Shown here: in pieces, positions 1-7,292 of the stretch | How the letters are laid out: each line of letters begins with the position of its first letter | How positions within the stretch are numbered: position 1 is the first letter of the stretch | Assembly: GCF_005844085.1 (NCBI RefSeq) | Contig: NZ_VCDI01000003.1 | Coordinates: 124,001 to 188,000 of the forward strand | Origin: Lichenicoccus roseus | Lineage (GTDB): Bacteria; Pseudomonadota; Alphaproteobacteria; Acetobacterales; Acetobacteraceae | Direction of reading: 5' to 3' | Length of the DNA: 64,000 nt | Translations under genes and position numbers: made by a program | The notes under the pieces: generated by a model | Seen by the model: only the letters and a program-made list of their open reading frames with translations | Database searches by the model: none | Told to the model about the DNA's origin: nothing

Positions 1-400
1 GGCCATAGGCCCAGCCATGGTAGCAGCATCGCACCGACTGGCCTTCCACCGTGCCCTTGCTCAGCGGCACCTGGCGATGCGCGCAGCGATCCTCCAGCGC
101 GTAGACCGGGCCTTCTTTCGGGCGCACCAGTACGATCGGCTCGCCGGCATAGCGCACCGCAAGCACTCCGCCGGGCTTGAGTTCGCGCGACCACGCCACC
201 GGGTACCAGTGGTCGGGATGGCAGCGCACACGACGCAGGTCGCGGCCGCTTTCCTCGACGCCGCGAGCCGCCGGGGCGGTGCGCCCGGCCGGTTGCGCGC
301 TCCCGGGTCCCGCGCTCCCGGGCGATGTCGGCCCGGCTTGGGGATCCGTCTGCACGTCGCCGTCCGGGAGCGCGTCGGTGGTCGGAAAGGCGTGGTCCAT
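1..400 (-). CDS. Rieske [2Fe-2S] oxygenase, N-terminal part (cut by window edge)
   Basis: Reading leftward from the ATG at 400, 133 codons are visible before the window ends. Residues 106-128 hold a Rieske motif: Cys106-x-His108, then Cys125-x2-His128 (CCYHGW). WYPVAW at 65-70 is typical of the N-terminal Rieske domain of ring-hydroxylating or O-demethylating oxygenases. About 50 Pro/Gly/Ala-rich residues precede the domain, with no signal peptide, so a cytosolic enzyme is likely. The catalytic iron domain would lie beyond base 1 and cannot be seen, so the substrate is unknown. The gene diverges from the amine oxidase operon starting at 721, and the two may share a control region. The Rieske call is firm; oxygenase rather than a stand-alone ferredoxin is inferred from WYPVAW. 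Confidence 0.85.
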   Translation of the reverse strand, partial: MDHAFPTTDALPDGDVQTDPQAGPTSPGSAGPGSAQPAGRTAPAARGVEESGRDLRRVRCHPDHWYPVAWSRELKPGGVLAVRYAGEPIVLVRPKEGPVYALEDRCAHRQVPLSKGTVEGQSVRCCYHGWAYG

Positions 401-720
401 CAGTCCTCGATCGCTCGTTGCATCGCGGCGCGCGACGCGTTGCACGCGACCATAGTCGTTCCCGGCGCCGTGGCGAAATCGTAATTGCAACAGGCTTGCA
501 ATCCCGCATGATCACCATGGTGCCTGATCGTGCAGCATTCATCGTGCCGTCATGATGAAGATGCCTAGAAATCAGTCGTTGATCACCGGCCCGCAATCAT
601 GTCAGGCATGCATCAAGTTGAAGGCAGGCAGGTTTTACGGCATCTTCGTAAGATATGCCTATGAATACGCCATTTGCCTCATTCTTGACTAGTGGATTGC
701 ACTGATCTGGAGCAGAATGC
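401..720. promoter_or_regulatory. Divergent intergenic region with two inverted repeats
   Basis: No gene is seen in these 320 bases, which are clearly richer in A/T than the flanks, especially from 480 to 720. They separate the Rieske gene (leftward) from the amine oxidase operon (rightward), so promoters for both should lie here. A perfect 10-bp palindrome, CACCATGGTG, is at 513-522. A near-perfect inverted repeat, GGCATCTT then AAGATATGCC, is at 639-659, about 60 bases before the operon start. Either could be an operator. A TTGACT at 684-689 resembles a -35 box but has no good -10 partner. A GGAG at 709-712 is a ribosome binding site for the TTG start at 721. Confidence 0.5.
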
Positions 721-2322
721 TTGAGCGCGACGCAGATGAAGCTTCCCCCGACCCGGCGACAGCTGCTGACCCGGATCGGCGTCACCGCCGGCAGCGCCGC
801 GATGTACCAGGCGATGACGCGCATGGGCCATGCCGCCGGCACCGATTTCAGGAGCCCGCCCGCGCTCAGCGGCGCCAAGCAGGGGACGACCGTCGTGGTG
901 CTCGGCGCCGGGCTCGCCGGCATGCTGGCGGCCTACGAGCTCAAGCGCGCCGGCTACGGCGTGCGCATCCTGGAGTACCAGAACCGCTCCGGCGGCCGGA
1001 ACTTCTCGCTGCGTGGCGGAGACAGCCTGACCGAACTGGGTGGCGCCACCCAGAAGGTCGGGTTCGCGCCTGGCAACTACATCAATCCGGGGCCGTGGCG
1101 CATCCCGTACCATCACCAGGCGATCCTGCACTACTGCCGTGCCTTCGGGGTGGCGCTGGAGCCGTTCATCGAGGTCAACCACAACGCGCTGCTGCACAAC
1201 AGCGCGAGCTTCGGCGGCACGCCGCAGCGCTACCGCGACATCATGACGGACTTCAACGGCCAGACCGCCGAGCTGCTGGCCAAGGCGATCAACCAGAACC
1301 ATCTCGATGACGTGGTCAGCGCCGACGAACGGCACGACCTGCTCGCCGCCATGCGTGGCTGGGGCCTGCTCGACGTCGACTATGCCTACAGGAAGAGCGA
1401 CAAGGTCTCGCTGCGGCGTGGCTGGGCGAAGGCGCAGGGCGGCGGGCCGGATGGCGCGCCAGTCCCTTCGCAGCCGCTGCCGCGTGCCGAGGTGATGAAG
1501 TCCGGCCTGTGGCAATGGCTCGCCTTCAACATGAACTACGAGATGCAGACCACGATGTTCCAGCCGGTCGGTGGCATGGACATGATCGGCAAGGCCTTTG
1601 CCCGGCAGGTCGAGGGCCTGGTGACCCACAACGTCAAGGTCACCCGCATCGAGCAGGACGAGCGCGGCGTCACCGTCACCTACGACGACAACAACCATGG
1701 CGGTGCGGTCGGCCAGGCGAAGGCCGACTACTGCGTCTGCACCATTCCGCTCTCGGTGCTGAGCCAGATCGACGTGCAGGCGAGGGCGCCGCTGCGGCAG
1801 GCGATCCAGGCGGTGCCGTATGCGAGCTCGGTCAAGGTCGGGCTGGAATTCAACCGGCGGTTCTGGGAGGAGGATGAGCAGATCTACGGCGGCATCAGCT
1901 TCACCGACCAGCCGATGAGCCAGATCTCCTATCCGAGCCACGGCTACTTCTCGGACGGTCCGGCGGTGCTGCTTGGCGCCTACATGTTCGGGGCGGCCGC
2001 CTACGACTTCGCCGGCAAGACGCCGGAACAGCGCGTGCAGGCCGCGCTGCAGCAGGGGGCTGCGCTGCACCACCAGTATCCGAAGGAATTCAGGACCGGC
2101 GTCGGGGTGGCATGGAGCCGGATGCCCTGGACGCTCGGCTGCTGCGCCACCTGGAGCGAGGAGAGCCGTCGCAAGCACTACAGGGACCTGACCGAGATGG
2201 ACAACCGCCTGGTGCTGGCCGGCGAGCACGCCTCCTATGTCGGCTGCTGGCAGGAGGGCGCGCTGCTGTCCTCGCTGGCGGCGATCACCCAGCTGCACCA
2301 GCGCGCCGTGAGGGCCGCATGA
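721..2322 (+). CDS. Tat-exported flavin monoamine oxidase family protein
   Basis: 533 residues, a normal length for FAD amine oxidases. The TTG at 721 is chosen because GGAG stands 8 bases upstream; an ATG at 736 lacks a ribosome binding site. Residues 11-31 form a twin-arginine signal (TRRQLLTRIG, then a hydrophobic stretch), so the protein should be folded with FAD and exported. The FAD-binding loop GAGLAG is at 62-67, followed by GGRNF near 91-95. The C-terminus carries the family's second FAD motif, AGEHASY...EGALLSS. Family members oxidise an amine or amino acid to an imine. The next gene is a cytochrome c with a 4-nt overlap, then a RidA. This suggests the reduced flavin is reoxidised by the cytochrome, as reported for the related nicotine oxidoreductase NicA2. 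The substrate is not identifiable. Confidence 0.88.
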   Translation: MSATQMKLPPTRRQLLTRIGVTAGSAAMYQAMTRMGHAAGTDFRSPPALSGAKQGTTVVVLGAGLAGMLAAYELKRAGYGVRILEYQNRSGGRNFSLRGGDSLTELGGATQKVGFAPGNYINPGPWRIPYHHQAILHYCRAFGVALEPFIEVNHNALLHNSASFGGTPQRYRDIMTDFNGQTAELLAKAINQNHLDDVVSADERHDLLAAMRGWGLLDVDYAYRKSDKVSLRRGWAKAQGGGPDGAPVPSQPLPRAEVMKSGLWQWLAFNMNYEMQTTMFQPVGGMDMIGKAFARQVEGLVTHNVKVTRIEQDERGVTVTYDDNNHGGAVGQAKADYCVCTIPLSVLSQIDVQARAPLRQAIQAVPYASSVKVGLEFNRRFWEEDEQIYGGISFTDQPMSQISYPSHGYFSDGPAVLLGAYMFGAAAYDFAGKTPEQRVQAALQQGAALHHQYPKEFRTGVGVAWSRMPWTLGCCATWSEESRRKHYRDLTEMDNRLVLAGEHASYVGCWQEGALLSSLAAITQLHQRAVRAA

Positions 2323-2747
2323 TGCGCCGCCTCGCACTTGCCACCGCCGTCTTCGCGGCGTCGGCGTCGCTTTGCTCGACCGGGCCGGCGCACGCCGACG
2401 CCGCCAGCAGCGCCGGCGGCGGCCCGGCCATCAAGGCGGATTCCGGCCAGCAGGTCTACCAGCATGTCTGCCAGGGCTGCCACATGGCGAATGGCCAGGG
2501 TGGCGTCGGCGCGGCCCGCATCCCGGCGCTGGCGCACAACGCAAAGCTCGAGAGCGCAGGCTACCCGACCTACGTCGTGCTGAACGGCCTCGGCGGCATG
2601 CCCTGGTTCAACGGCATGCTGTCCGATGCGCAGGTCGCCGCGGTGATCACCTACGTGCGCACGCATTTCGGCAACGACTACAAGGACCCAGTCAAATCCG
2701 CCGACATCGCCGCCTTGCGCGGGCCGGCGCCGACCATGGAGAACTGA
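2319..2747 (+). CDS. Small periplasmic c-type cytochrome, likely electron acceptor of the amine oxidase
   Basis: 142 residues. The ATG at 2319 overlaps the amine oxidase stop (ATGA); a second in-frame ATG follows at 2322. Residues 1-27 are a Sec signal peptide ending in AHA. One haem site, CQGCH, is at 51-55, and Met94 in GGMPWFNG is the likely second axial ligand, giving a class I monohaem cytochrome. The tail after about residue 125 is short and hydrophilic, with no membrane anchor, so it should be soluble in the periplasm. The tight coupling to a Tat-exported flavoprotein makes it the obvious redox partner. Electrons would pass on to the terminal respiratory chain, which is not in this window. 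Confidence 0.9.
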   Translation: MMRRLALATAVFAASASLCSTGPAHADAASSAGGGPAIKADSGQQVYQHVCQGCHMANGQGGVGAARIPALAHNAKLESAGYPTYVVLNGLGGMPWFNGMLSDAQVAAVITYVRTHFGNDYKDPVKSADIAALRGPAPTMEN

Positions 2748-2751
2748 GAGA

Positions 2752-3234
2752 GTGACGCGATTGTTCCAGGCCGGTCTTCCCCAGGGCACCTGTGCGCTGC
2801 TGCTCGGCTGCGGCCTCGCCGTCCCGGCGCTGGCAGACGGCATCGTTCGCCATCCGGTGCCGAACTTCCCGATCTCGGCCGCGGTGGAGGTGCCGGCGGG
2901 ATACTCCACGATCTACCTCTCCGGCGTCGGCCCGGACCCGGCCGACCATGCCACCGACACCGAGAGCCAGGCGCGCAGCGAGATCAAGCGGCTCGGCGCA
3001 GAGCTGGCCGCGATGCATCTCGGACTTGGCGACGTGGTGGCGATGCACGTCTTCATCGCCCCCGATCCGAAGACCGGCAAGATGGATTTCCCCGGCATGA
3101 TGAAGGCCTACAAGGAGGCGTTCGGAACTGCCGCGCAGCCGAACCTGCCGACGCGGGCAGCGTTCCAGGTAGCGGGGCTTGCCGGTCCCGGCATGCTGAT
3201 CGAGATCGAGGTCATCGCCGCCCGCAAGCCCTGA
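2752..3234 (+). CDS. RidA (YjgF/YER057c) family protein with a signal peptide
   Basis: 160 residues from a GTG start; the GGAG at the end of the cytochrome gene serves as ribosome binding site. Most RidA proteins are about 130 residues and cytosolic. This one has about 29 extra N-terminal residues that read as a Sec signal peptide (hydrophobic run 13-27, ALA cleavage site), so it should be periplasmic. Arg135 in LPTRAAF and the acidic pair in IEIE (151-153) match the substrate-binding arginine and glutamate of imine-hydrolysing RidA members. RidA converts reactive enamines and imines to ketones plus ammonia. Next to an imine-forming oxidase this fits a clean-up or product-release step. The DapA-family gene in the same operon (4890) is an alternative metabolic partner. 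Confidence 0.88.
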   Translation: MTRLFQAGLPQGTCALLLGCGLAVPALADGIVRHPVPNFPISAAVEVPAGYSTIYLSGVGPDPADHATDTESQARSEIKRLGAELAAMHLGLGDVVAMHVFIAPDPKTGKMDFPGMMKAYKEAFGTAAQPNLPTRAAFQVAGLAGPGMLIEIEVIAARKP

Positions 3235-3259
3235 CGCTCCGGATACAGGGAACACCGCC

Positions 3260-4243
3260 ATGCAGATCGCGATCCTCGATGACTGGCAGGGGGTCGCGCG
3301 GGAAAGTGCAGACTGGTCCGGGCTCGCCGCCAGGGCCGGGCTGCGCTTCTTCGAGGAGGCGTTCGCGGACGAGGATGCGGCGGCCGCGGCGCTGGCCGGC
3401 TTCGAGATCGTGCTGTCGATGCGCGAGCGGACGCCGTTGCCGGGCTCGCTGATCGAGCGACTGCCCCGGCTGCGCATGCTGGGCATCACCGGAGCGAAGA
3501 ATCCCTCGCTCGATGTCGCCGCCTGCACGGCGCATGGCATCGTCGTCTGCAACACGGCTTCCTCCGGACAGGGCGGATACGCCACGGCGGAACTGGCACT
3601 CGGCCTGCTGCTGGCGGCGGCGCGTGCCATCCCGGCAGCAGACGCCAACATGCGAGCCGGCCGGTTCCAGCAGGGACTGCCGGTCGGCATCGGGCTCGCC
3701 GGACGGACGCTGGGGCTGATCGGCCTCGGACGGCTCGGCGCCCGCATGGCGCAGTATGGGCGTGCGCTCGACATGGAGGTGGTGGCCTGGAGCCGGAACC
3801 TCACCGACGAGGCCGCCACCGCCGCCGGGGCGACACGGGTGCCGCTCGACGCGCTGCTGCAGCGATCGGACGCCGTCAGCCTGCACCTGGTGCTCTCGGA
3901 GCGCAGCCGGGCTACCCTTGGGGCGGCCGAACTGGCGCGCATGAAGCCGGGCGCGATCCTGATCAACACCTCCCGCGGGCCGCTGGTCGACGAGGCGGCT
4001 CTGATCGACGCGGTGCAGGGTGGCCGGATCGTCGCCGCGCTCGACGTGTTCGACCGCGAGCCGCTGCCGGCCGATCATCCGCTGCGGCATGCGGGCAACT
4101 GCGTTCTGGTCCCGCATCTCGGCTACGGGGTCGCCGAGACCTGGGCCGACTTCTATCCGCAGAGCGTGGAGAACGCGCAGGCTTTCATGGACGGCCAGCC
4201 CGTGCGGGTGGTCAATCCCGAGGTGCTGCCCGGTCGCGCCTGA
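3260..4243 (+). CDS. D-2-hydroxyacid dehydrogenase family protein
   Basis: 327 residues, the usual length. It starts 25 bases after ridA and belongs to the same operon. The NAD(P)-binding loop GLGRLG is at 155-160. The catalytic triad of the family is present: Arg239 (NTSRGPLVDE), Glu267 (REPLP) and His286 (VPHLGYG). Members reduce 2-keto acids to D-2-hydroxy acids or act in reverse; phosphoglycerate dehydrogenases and formate dehydrogenases share the fold. There is no C-terminal ACT domain, so serine-pathway SerA is unlikely. A 2-keto acid released upstream by oxidase plus RidA would be a natural substrate, although this enzyme has no export signal and works in the cytosol. Confidence 0.88.
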   Translation: MQIAILDDWQGVARESADWSGLAARAGLRFFEEAFADEDAAAAALAGFEIVLSMRERTPLPGSLIERLPRLRMLGITGAKNPSLDVAACTAHGIVVCNTASSGQGGYATAELALGLLLAAARAIPAADANMRAGRFQQGLPVGIGLAGRTLGLIGLGRLGARMAQYGRALDMEVVAWSRNLTDEAATAAGATRVPLDALLQRSDAVSLHLVLSERSRATLGAAELARMKPGAILINTSRGPLVDEAALIDAVQGGRIVAALDVFDREPLPADHPLRHAGNCVLVPHLGYGVAETWADFYPQSVENAQAFMDGQPVRVVNPEVLPGRA

Positions 4244-4284
4244 CAGCCTCGCCATGGAAGCACCGGGCGATTAGCCTGTGCGTC

Positions 4285-4893
4285 ATGCCCGACCTTGACC
4301 GCCCATCATCGCCGTTCGCCATCACCGTCTGCGGTATCGAGGAACTCTGCGACGCAGCGGCGCCGGGCAACGGCCGCGCCGTGTCGCACGTGCTGTCGAT
4401 CCTCGATCCAGGGCATCCGGTGCCGGAGGCGTTCGGCCTCTACGGCGAGCATGTCCGGCTGGAACTGCGCTTCCACGACATCATCGAGGACCGTGACGGC
4501 GAGCAGCGTCCCGGGCCCGAGCATGTCGAGGCCATCCTGGCGTTCGGCAGGACGCTGCACGACGAGCCGCAGGGAGCGGCCAGCCTGCTCGTCCACTGCC
4601 ATGCCGGCATTTCGCGCTCGACGGCGGCGCTGGTGCTGATCCTGGCGCAGGCGATGCCCGACGCTCCGGCGGCGCAGATCGTGCAGCTGGTGCATTCCAT
4701 TCGCGAGAAGGCGTGGCCCAACCTGCGGCTGATCGAGCTGGGCGACGCCATGCTGGAGCGCTCGGGCAGCCTGGTGGCGGCGACGCATGCGCTGCACCGG
4801 CTGCAGCTCGAGCGTCGGCCGCATGTCCGGGAGTACATGGAGCAGGGTGGGCGCAGCCGGGAGATCCAGGCGGCGCTGCAGGTGCCGGCATGA
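4285..4893 (+). CDS. Dual-specificity/tyrosine phosphatase-like protein
   Basis: 202 residues. The signature loop HCHAGISRSTA contains Cys105 and Arg111, the CX5R nucleophile and phosphate-binding pair of protein tyrosine and dual-specificity phosphatases. Asp65 or Asp69 (FHDIIED) is placed to act as general acid. There is no signal peptide or membrane segment. It lies 41 bases after the dehydrogenase gene and overlaps the next gene by 4 nt (ATGA at 4890), so it is co-translated with a DapA-family enzyme. Its substrate is unknown: a phosphoprotein or a small phosphorylated metabolite are both possible. A phosphatase of this type in a catabolic-looking operon is unusual. Confidence 0.8.
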   Translation: MPDLDRPSSPFAITVCGIEELCDAAAPGNGRAVSHVLSILDPGHPVPEAFGLYGEHVRLELRFHDIIEDRDGEQRPGPEHVEAILAFGRTLHDEPQGAASLLVHCHAGISRSTAALVLILAQAMPDAPAAQIVQLVHSIREKAWPNLRLIELGDAMLERSGSLVAATHALHRLQLERRPHVREYMEQGGRSREIQAALQVPA

Positions 4894-5783
4894 ACCTGTT
4901 CCGCGGCCTGGTCGCGTTCCCGATCACGCCGGCGGACGAGGCCGGGCGGGTCGATACCGATGCGCTCCGGCGCCTGCTGCGCCGGCTTGTCGAGGCCGGC
5001 GTGCCGTCCATCGGACTGCTTGGCAGCACCGGCATCTACGCCTACCTCGACCGCACCGAGCGGCGCCGGGCGATCGAGGCGGCGGTGGACGAGGTGGCGG
5101 GACGGGTGCCGCTGCTGGTCGGCATCGGCGCGTTGCGCACCGACGAGGCAATCCGGCTGGGCGAGGATGCGCGTGGCTGCGGTGCGGCAGGCGTATTGCT
5201 GGCGCCGGTCTCCTACACGCCGCTCACTGCCGAAGAGGTGGCCGCGCACTTCGTCGCCGTCGCCGAGGCGGTGCGGCTGCCGCTCTGCATCTACGACAAT
5301 CCGGGAACGACGCGGTTCAGCTTCGAGGCGGGGCTCGTCGGACGGCTGAGCCGGGCGCCCGGCATCGTCGCGATCAAGACCCCGGCGCCCTTGCCTCGGC
5401 TGGTCGCCGGGAACCTGCACGCGTTGCGCGCTGCCGCGCCGTCCGGCTTCTCGGTCGGCTATTCGGTGGACTGGCAGGCGACGGCCGCGCTCCGGGCTGG
5501 CGGTGATGCTTGGTATAGCGTGGCGGGCGGGTTGTTCCCGCGCTCATGCGTGGCAATCGTCGAGGCGGTGGCGCAAGGCGACGCGGCACGTTCGGCCGAA
5601 GCCGAGGGCCGCATGCAGCCGCTGTGGGATCTGTTCACCGAATTCAGCAGCCTGCGCGTGATGTATGCCTGCGCGAACCATCTCGGCCTGTGCCGGTCAC
5701 AGCCCCCATTGCCGATCCGGCCGCTGCCGGACACCGCGCGCAAACGGATCGCCGACACCCTGGGCCGGCTCGACCTCGACTAG
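4890..5783 (+). CDS. DapA/N-acetylneuraminate lyase family class I aldolase or dehydratase
   Basis: 297 residues, the family norm of about 300. The ATG overlaps the phosphatase stop (ATGA). The TIM-barrel residues of the family are visible: the Schiff-base lysine Lys163 (VAIKTPA), Tyr135 (IYDNPGT) and the GSTG substrate loop at 45-48. Family members condense or cleave pyruvate-containing compounds: dihydrodipicolinate synthase, sialic acid lyase, 2-keto-3-deoxygluconate aldolase and related dehydratases. The loop reads GSTGIY rather than the GTTGE of true DapA, and the operon context is catabolic, so I do not call it dapA. As the last gene of the operon it may handle the keto acid made upstream. 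The exact reaction is open. Confidence 0.82.
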   Translation: MNLFRGLVAFPITPADEAGRVDTDALRRLLRRLVEAGVPSIGLLGSTGIYAYLDRTERRRAIEAAVDEVAGRVPLLVGIGALRTDEAIRLGEDARGCGAAGVLLAPVSYTPLTAEEVAAHFVAVAEAVRLPLCIYDNPGTTRFSFEAGLVGRLSRAPGIVAIKTPAPLPRLVAGNLHALRAAAPSGFSVGYSVDWQATAALRAGGDAWYSVAGGLFPRSCVAIVEAVAQGDAARSAEAEGRMQPLWDLFTEFSSLRVMYACANHLGLCRSQPPLPIRPLPDTARKRIADTLGRLDLD

Positions 5784-5808
5784 GACCAGTTGTCGGATGG
5801 CCGGGAGT

Positions 5809-6189
5809 TCAACGCCCGTGTCCACCACCACCACCGTGTCCACCGCCGCCGTGGCCACCACCACCGCCGCCGCGGCCACCGCCGCCACCGCCGAAATGGC
5901 CGCCGCCCGGATGTCCGCCGAAGCCGCCGCGTCCACCCGGGATGGACGGAATACGGCCGCCGCCACGTGGACCATGCCAAGGGTGTCCACCACCCCCGCG
6001 GTAGTAGCCGCCCCCGAACGGGCCGACGTCGTAGCCGGGTCCCCAGCCGCCATAGCTGCCGCCATAGCCCTCGTAGTAGCCGCCGCCGTAATCGTAGCCG
6101 GGGCCGCCAGGACCGACACAGCCGGCAACCAGGATGCCGACGCAGCCGAGGACGAGGAACGCCAGCGGGCGCACGGACCGGGCGCTCAT
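5809..6189 (-). CDS. Gly/His/Tyr-rich small lipoprotein
   Basis: 126 residues. The ATG at 6189 overlaps the stop of the VOC gene (ATGA). Residues 1-24 form a lipoprotein signal with lipobox LVAGC and Cys24 as the lipidated residue. The rest is low complexity: first GYDYGGGYYEGYGG-like, then a C-terminal half of Gly runs broken by His (GGGGHGGGGHG). Such sequence may be disordered and could bind metal ions through histidine. No family is recognised. The opposite strand is open here because of the GGC/GCC repeats, but only this frame has a lipobox, a coupled start and a sensible stop. Confidence 0.7.
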   Translation of the reverse strand: MSARSVRPLAFLVLGCVGILVAGCVGPGGPGYDYGGGYYEGYGGSYGGWGPGYDVGPFGGGYYRGGGGHPWHGPRGGGRIPSIPGGRGGFGGHPGGGHFGGGGGGRGGGGGGHGGGGHGGGGGHGR

Positions 6190-7112
6190 TTCGCGTCTCC
6201 CTGGGCAGCGTCGTCGGACCATTGCATCAGCCCGAATGCGGCGCCGAGCGGATCCGCGACGACGGCGATCCGGCTGCCGCCGTGGTCGAGCTTCGGCGCC
6301 ACCAGGACGCGTCCGCCGAGTGCTACCGCCTGTTTCGCGGTGGCGTCGACATCTGCGACCCGGAGGTAGTCGAGCCAGCGCGGGTGTGCGTCCGGGCGGC
6401 TGGCCGGGACCGGGTTCACGCTCGCCCGGGCATAGCCATCCGAGGCCAGCACGAGATGATGGGCATCGGCTGCCGTGGTGGTGTCGTAGACGTCGCAGCC
6501 GAGCAGGGTCTGGTAGAAGGCGGCGGCGTCGTCCGGATCGGTGGTGATCAGCGAACTCCAGATCCAATCGCCCGGTCCGGCGGCGGTATCCGGCGGGTCG
6601 CCGCTGCCGGAGGCCAGCAGTGCGAACACCGCGCCCTGCGGATCCCGGAGCACCGCTTCCTGGCCGAGATCGGGAATGTCACGCGGCCCGAACAGCAGCC
6701 TTGCGCCGTGCGAGGTGGCGGTGGCGCTGGTCGCGGAGACATCGCGCGCCGAGAAGAAGGTCAGCCACGCCGACTGCATCTTCGCCCCGGGCGGCAGATC
6801 ACGCTGGTAGAGGCTGGCAACGTGGCGATCGCCGAGCCAGGCGGTCGCGTACGGCACCGACCCGCCGGGCAACGCCCTGAAGCTCCAGCCGAACAGCCCG
6901 CCGTAGAAGCGCTCGGCCGCCTGCAGGTCGGGCGTCACCAGCTGTTCGAAGATGACCTTGCCGGGATGATGCTCGGCCGTGGCCGGCTGCTGCAGCGGCG
7001 GAAGTCTCGGCGGCAGAGCGCCCGCCGGCCCGCCGGCCACCCCGACGAGCAGGCCTGTCGCGACAGCGGTGGCGGCGAGAAGCCAGGCCGTCCGGATGGA
7101 TGTTCGTTGCAC
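6186..7112 (-). CDS. Exported protein with two VOC (glyoxalase/bleomycin-resistance fold) domains
   Basis: 308 residues from a GTG at 7112, chosen because AGGAG lies 6 bases upstream and the translation then opens with a signal peptide (residues 1-32). Two VOC domains follow: about 40-160 (KVIFEQLVTPD...FYGGLFGW) and about 175-295 (WSSLITTDPDDAAAFYQTLLG). Pairs of VOC domains form one metal or ligand site in glyoxalases, dioxygenases and resistance proteins. VOC proteins are usually cytosolic, so the export signal is notable. The next gene, coupled by ATGA, is a Gly/His-rich lipoprotein, suggesting a shared cell-envelope role. Substrate unknown. Confidence 0.82.
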   Translation of the reverse strand: MQRTSIRTAWLLAATAVATGLLVGVAGGPAGALPPRLPPLQQPATAEHHPGKVIFEQLVTPDLQAAERFYGGLFGWSFRALPGGSVPYATAWLGDRHVASLYQRDLPPGAKMQSAWLTFFSARDVSATSATATSHGARLLFGPRDIPDLGQEAVLRDPQGAVFALLASGSGDPPDTAAGPGDWIWSSLITTDPDDAAAFYQTLLGCDVYDTTTAADAHHLVLASDGYARASVNPVPASRPDAHPRWLDYLRVADVDATAKQAVALGGRVLVAPKLDHGGSRIAVVADPLGAAFGLMQWSDDAAQGDAK

Positions 7113-7221
7113 CGTTGTCTCCTGGCGGCGCGCCAGCAGCAACCGACGCGATCCGGTAACGGCGAGGTGCGCAGGCGGTTGCCCGTCACCCCGCACAGGC
7201 CGGATTGTTACGGAAAACGAA

Positions 7222-7250
7222 TTGTCTTGCTCGTAAACAAATCGTTATTT
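7222..7250 (+). promoter_or_regulatory. Possible sigma70-type promoter for the diguanylate cyclase gene
   Basis: In a visibly A/T-rich patch between the two divergent genes, TTGTCT at 7222-7227 and TTATTT at 7245-7250 are separated by 17 bases, a fair match to a sigma70 promoter. It lies about 43 bases before the ATG at 7293. The match is moderate and untested. Confidence 0.35.
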
Positions 7251-7292
7251 AGGTCTGACAAACGTTGTAAACGGCCGTGCGGAAGCCTCGAC

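Noticed and set aside
5790-7292. Upstream extension of the diguanylate cyclase frame
   Set aside because: The frame stays open but runs antisense through the VOC and lipoprotein genes; the ATG at 7293 is the sensible start.
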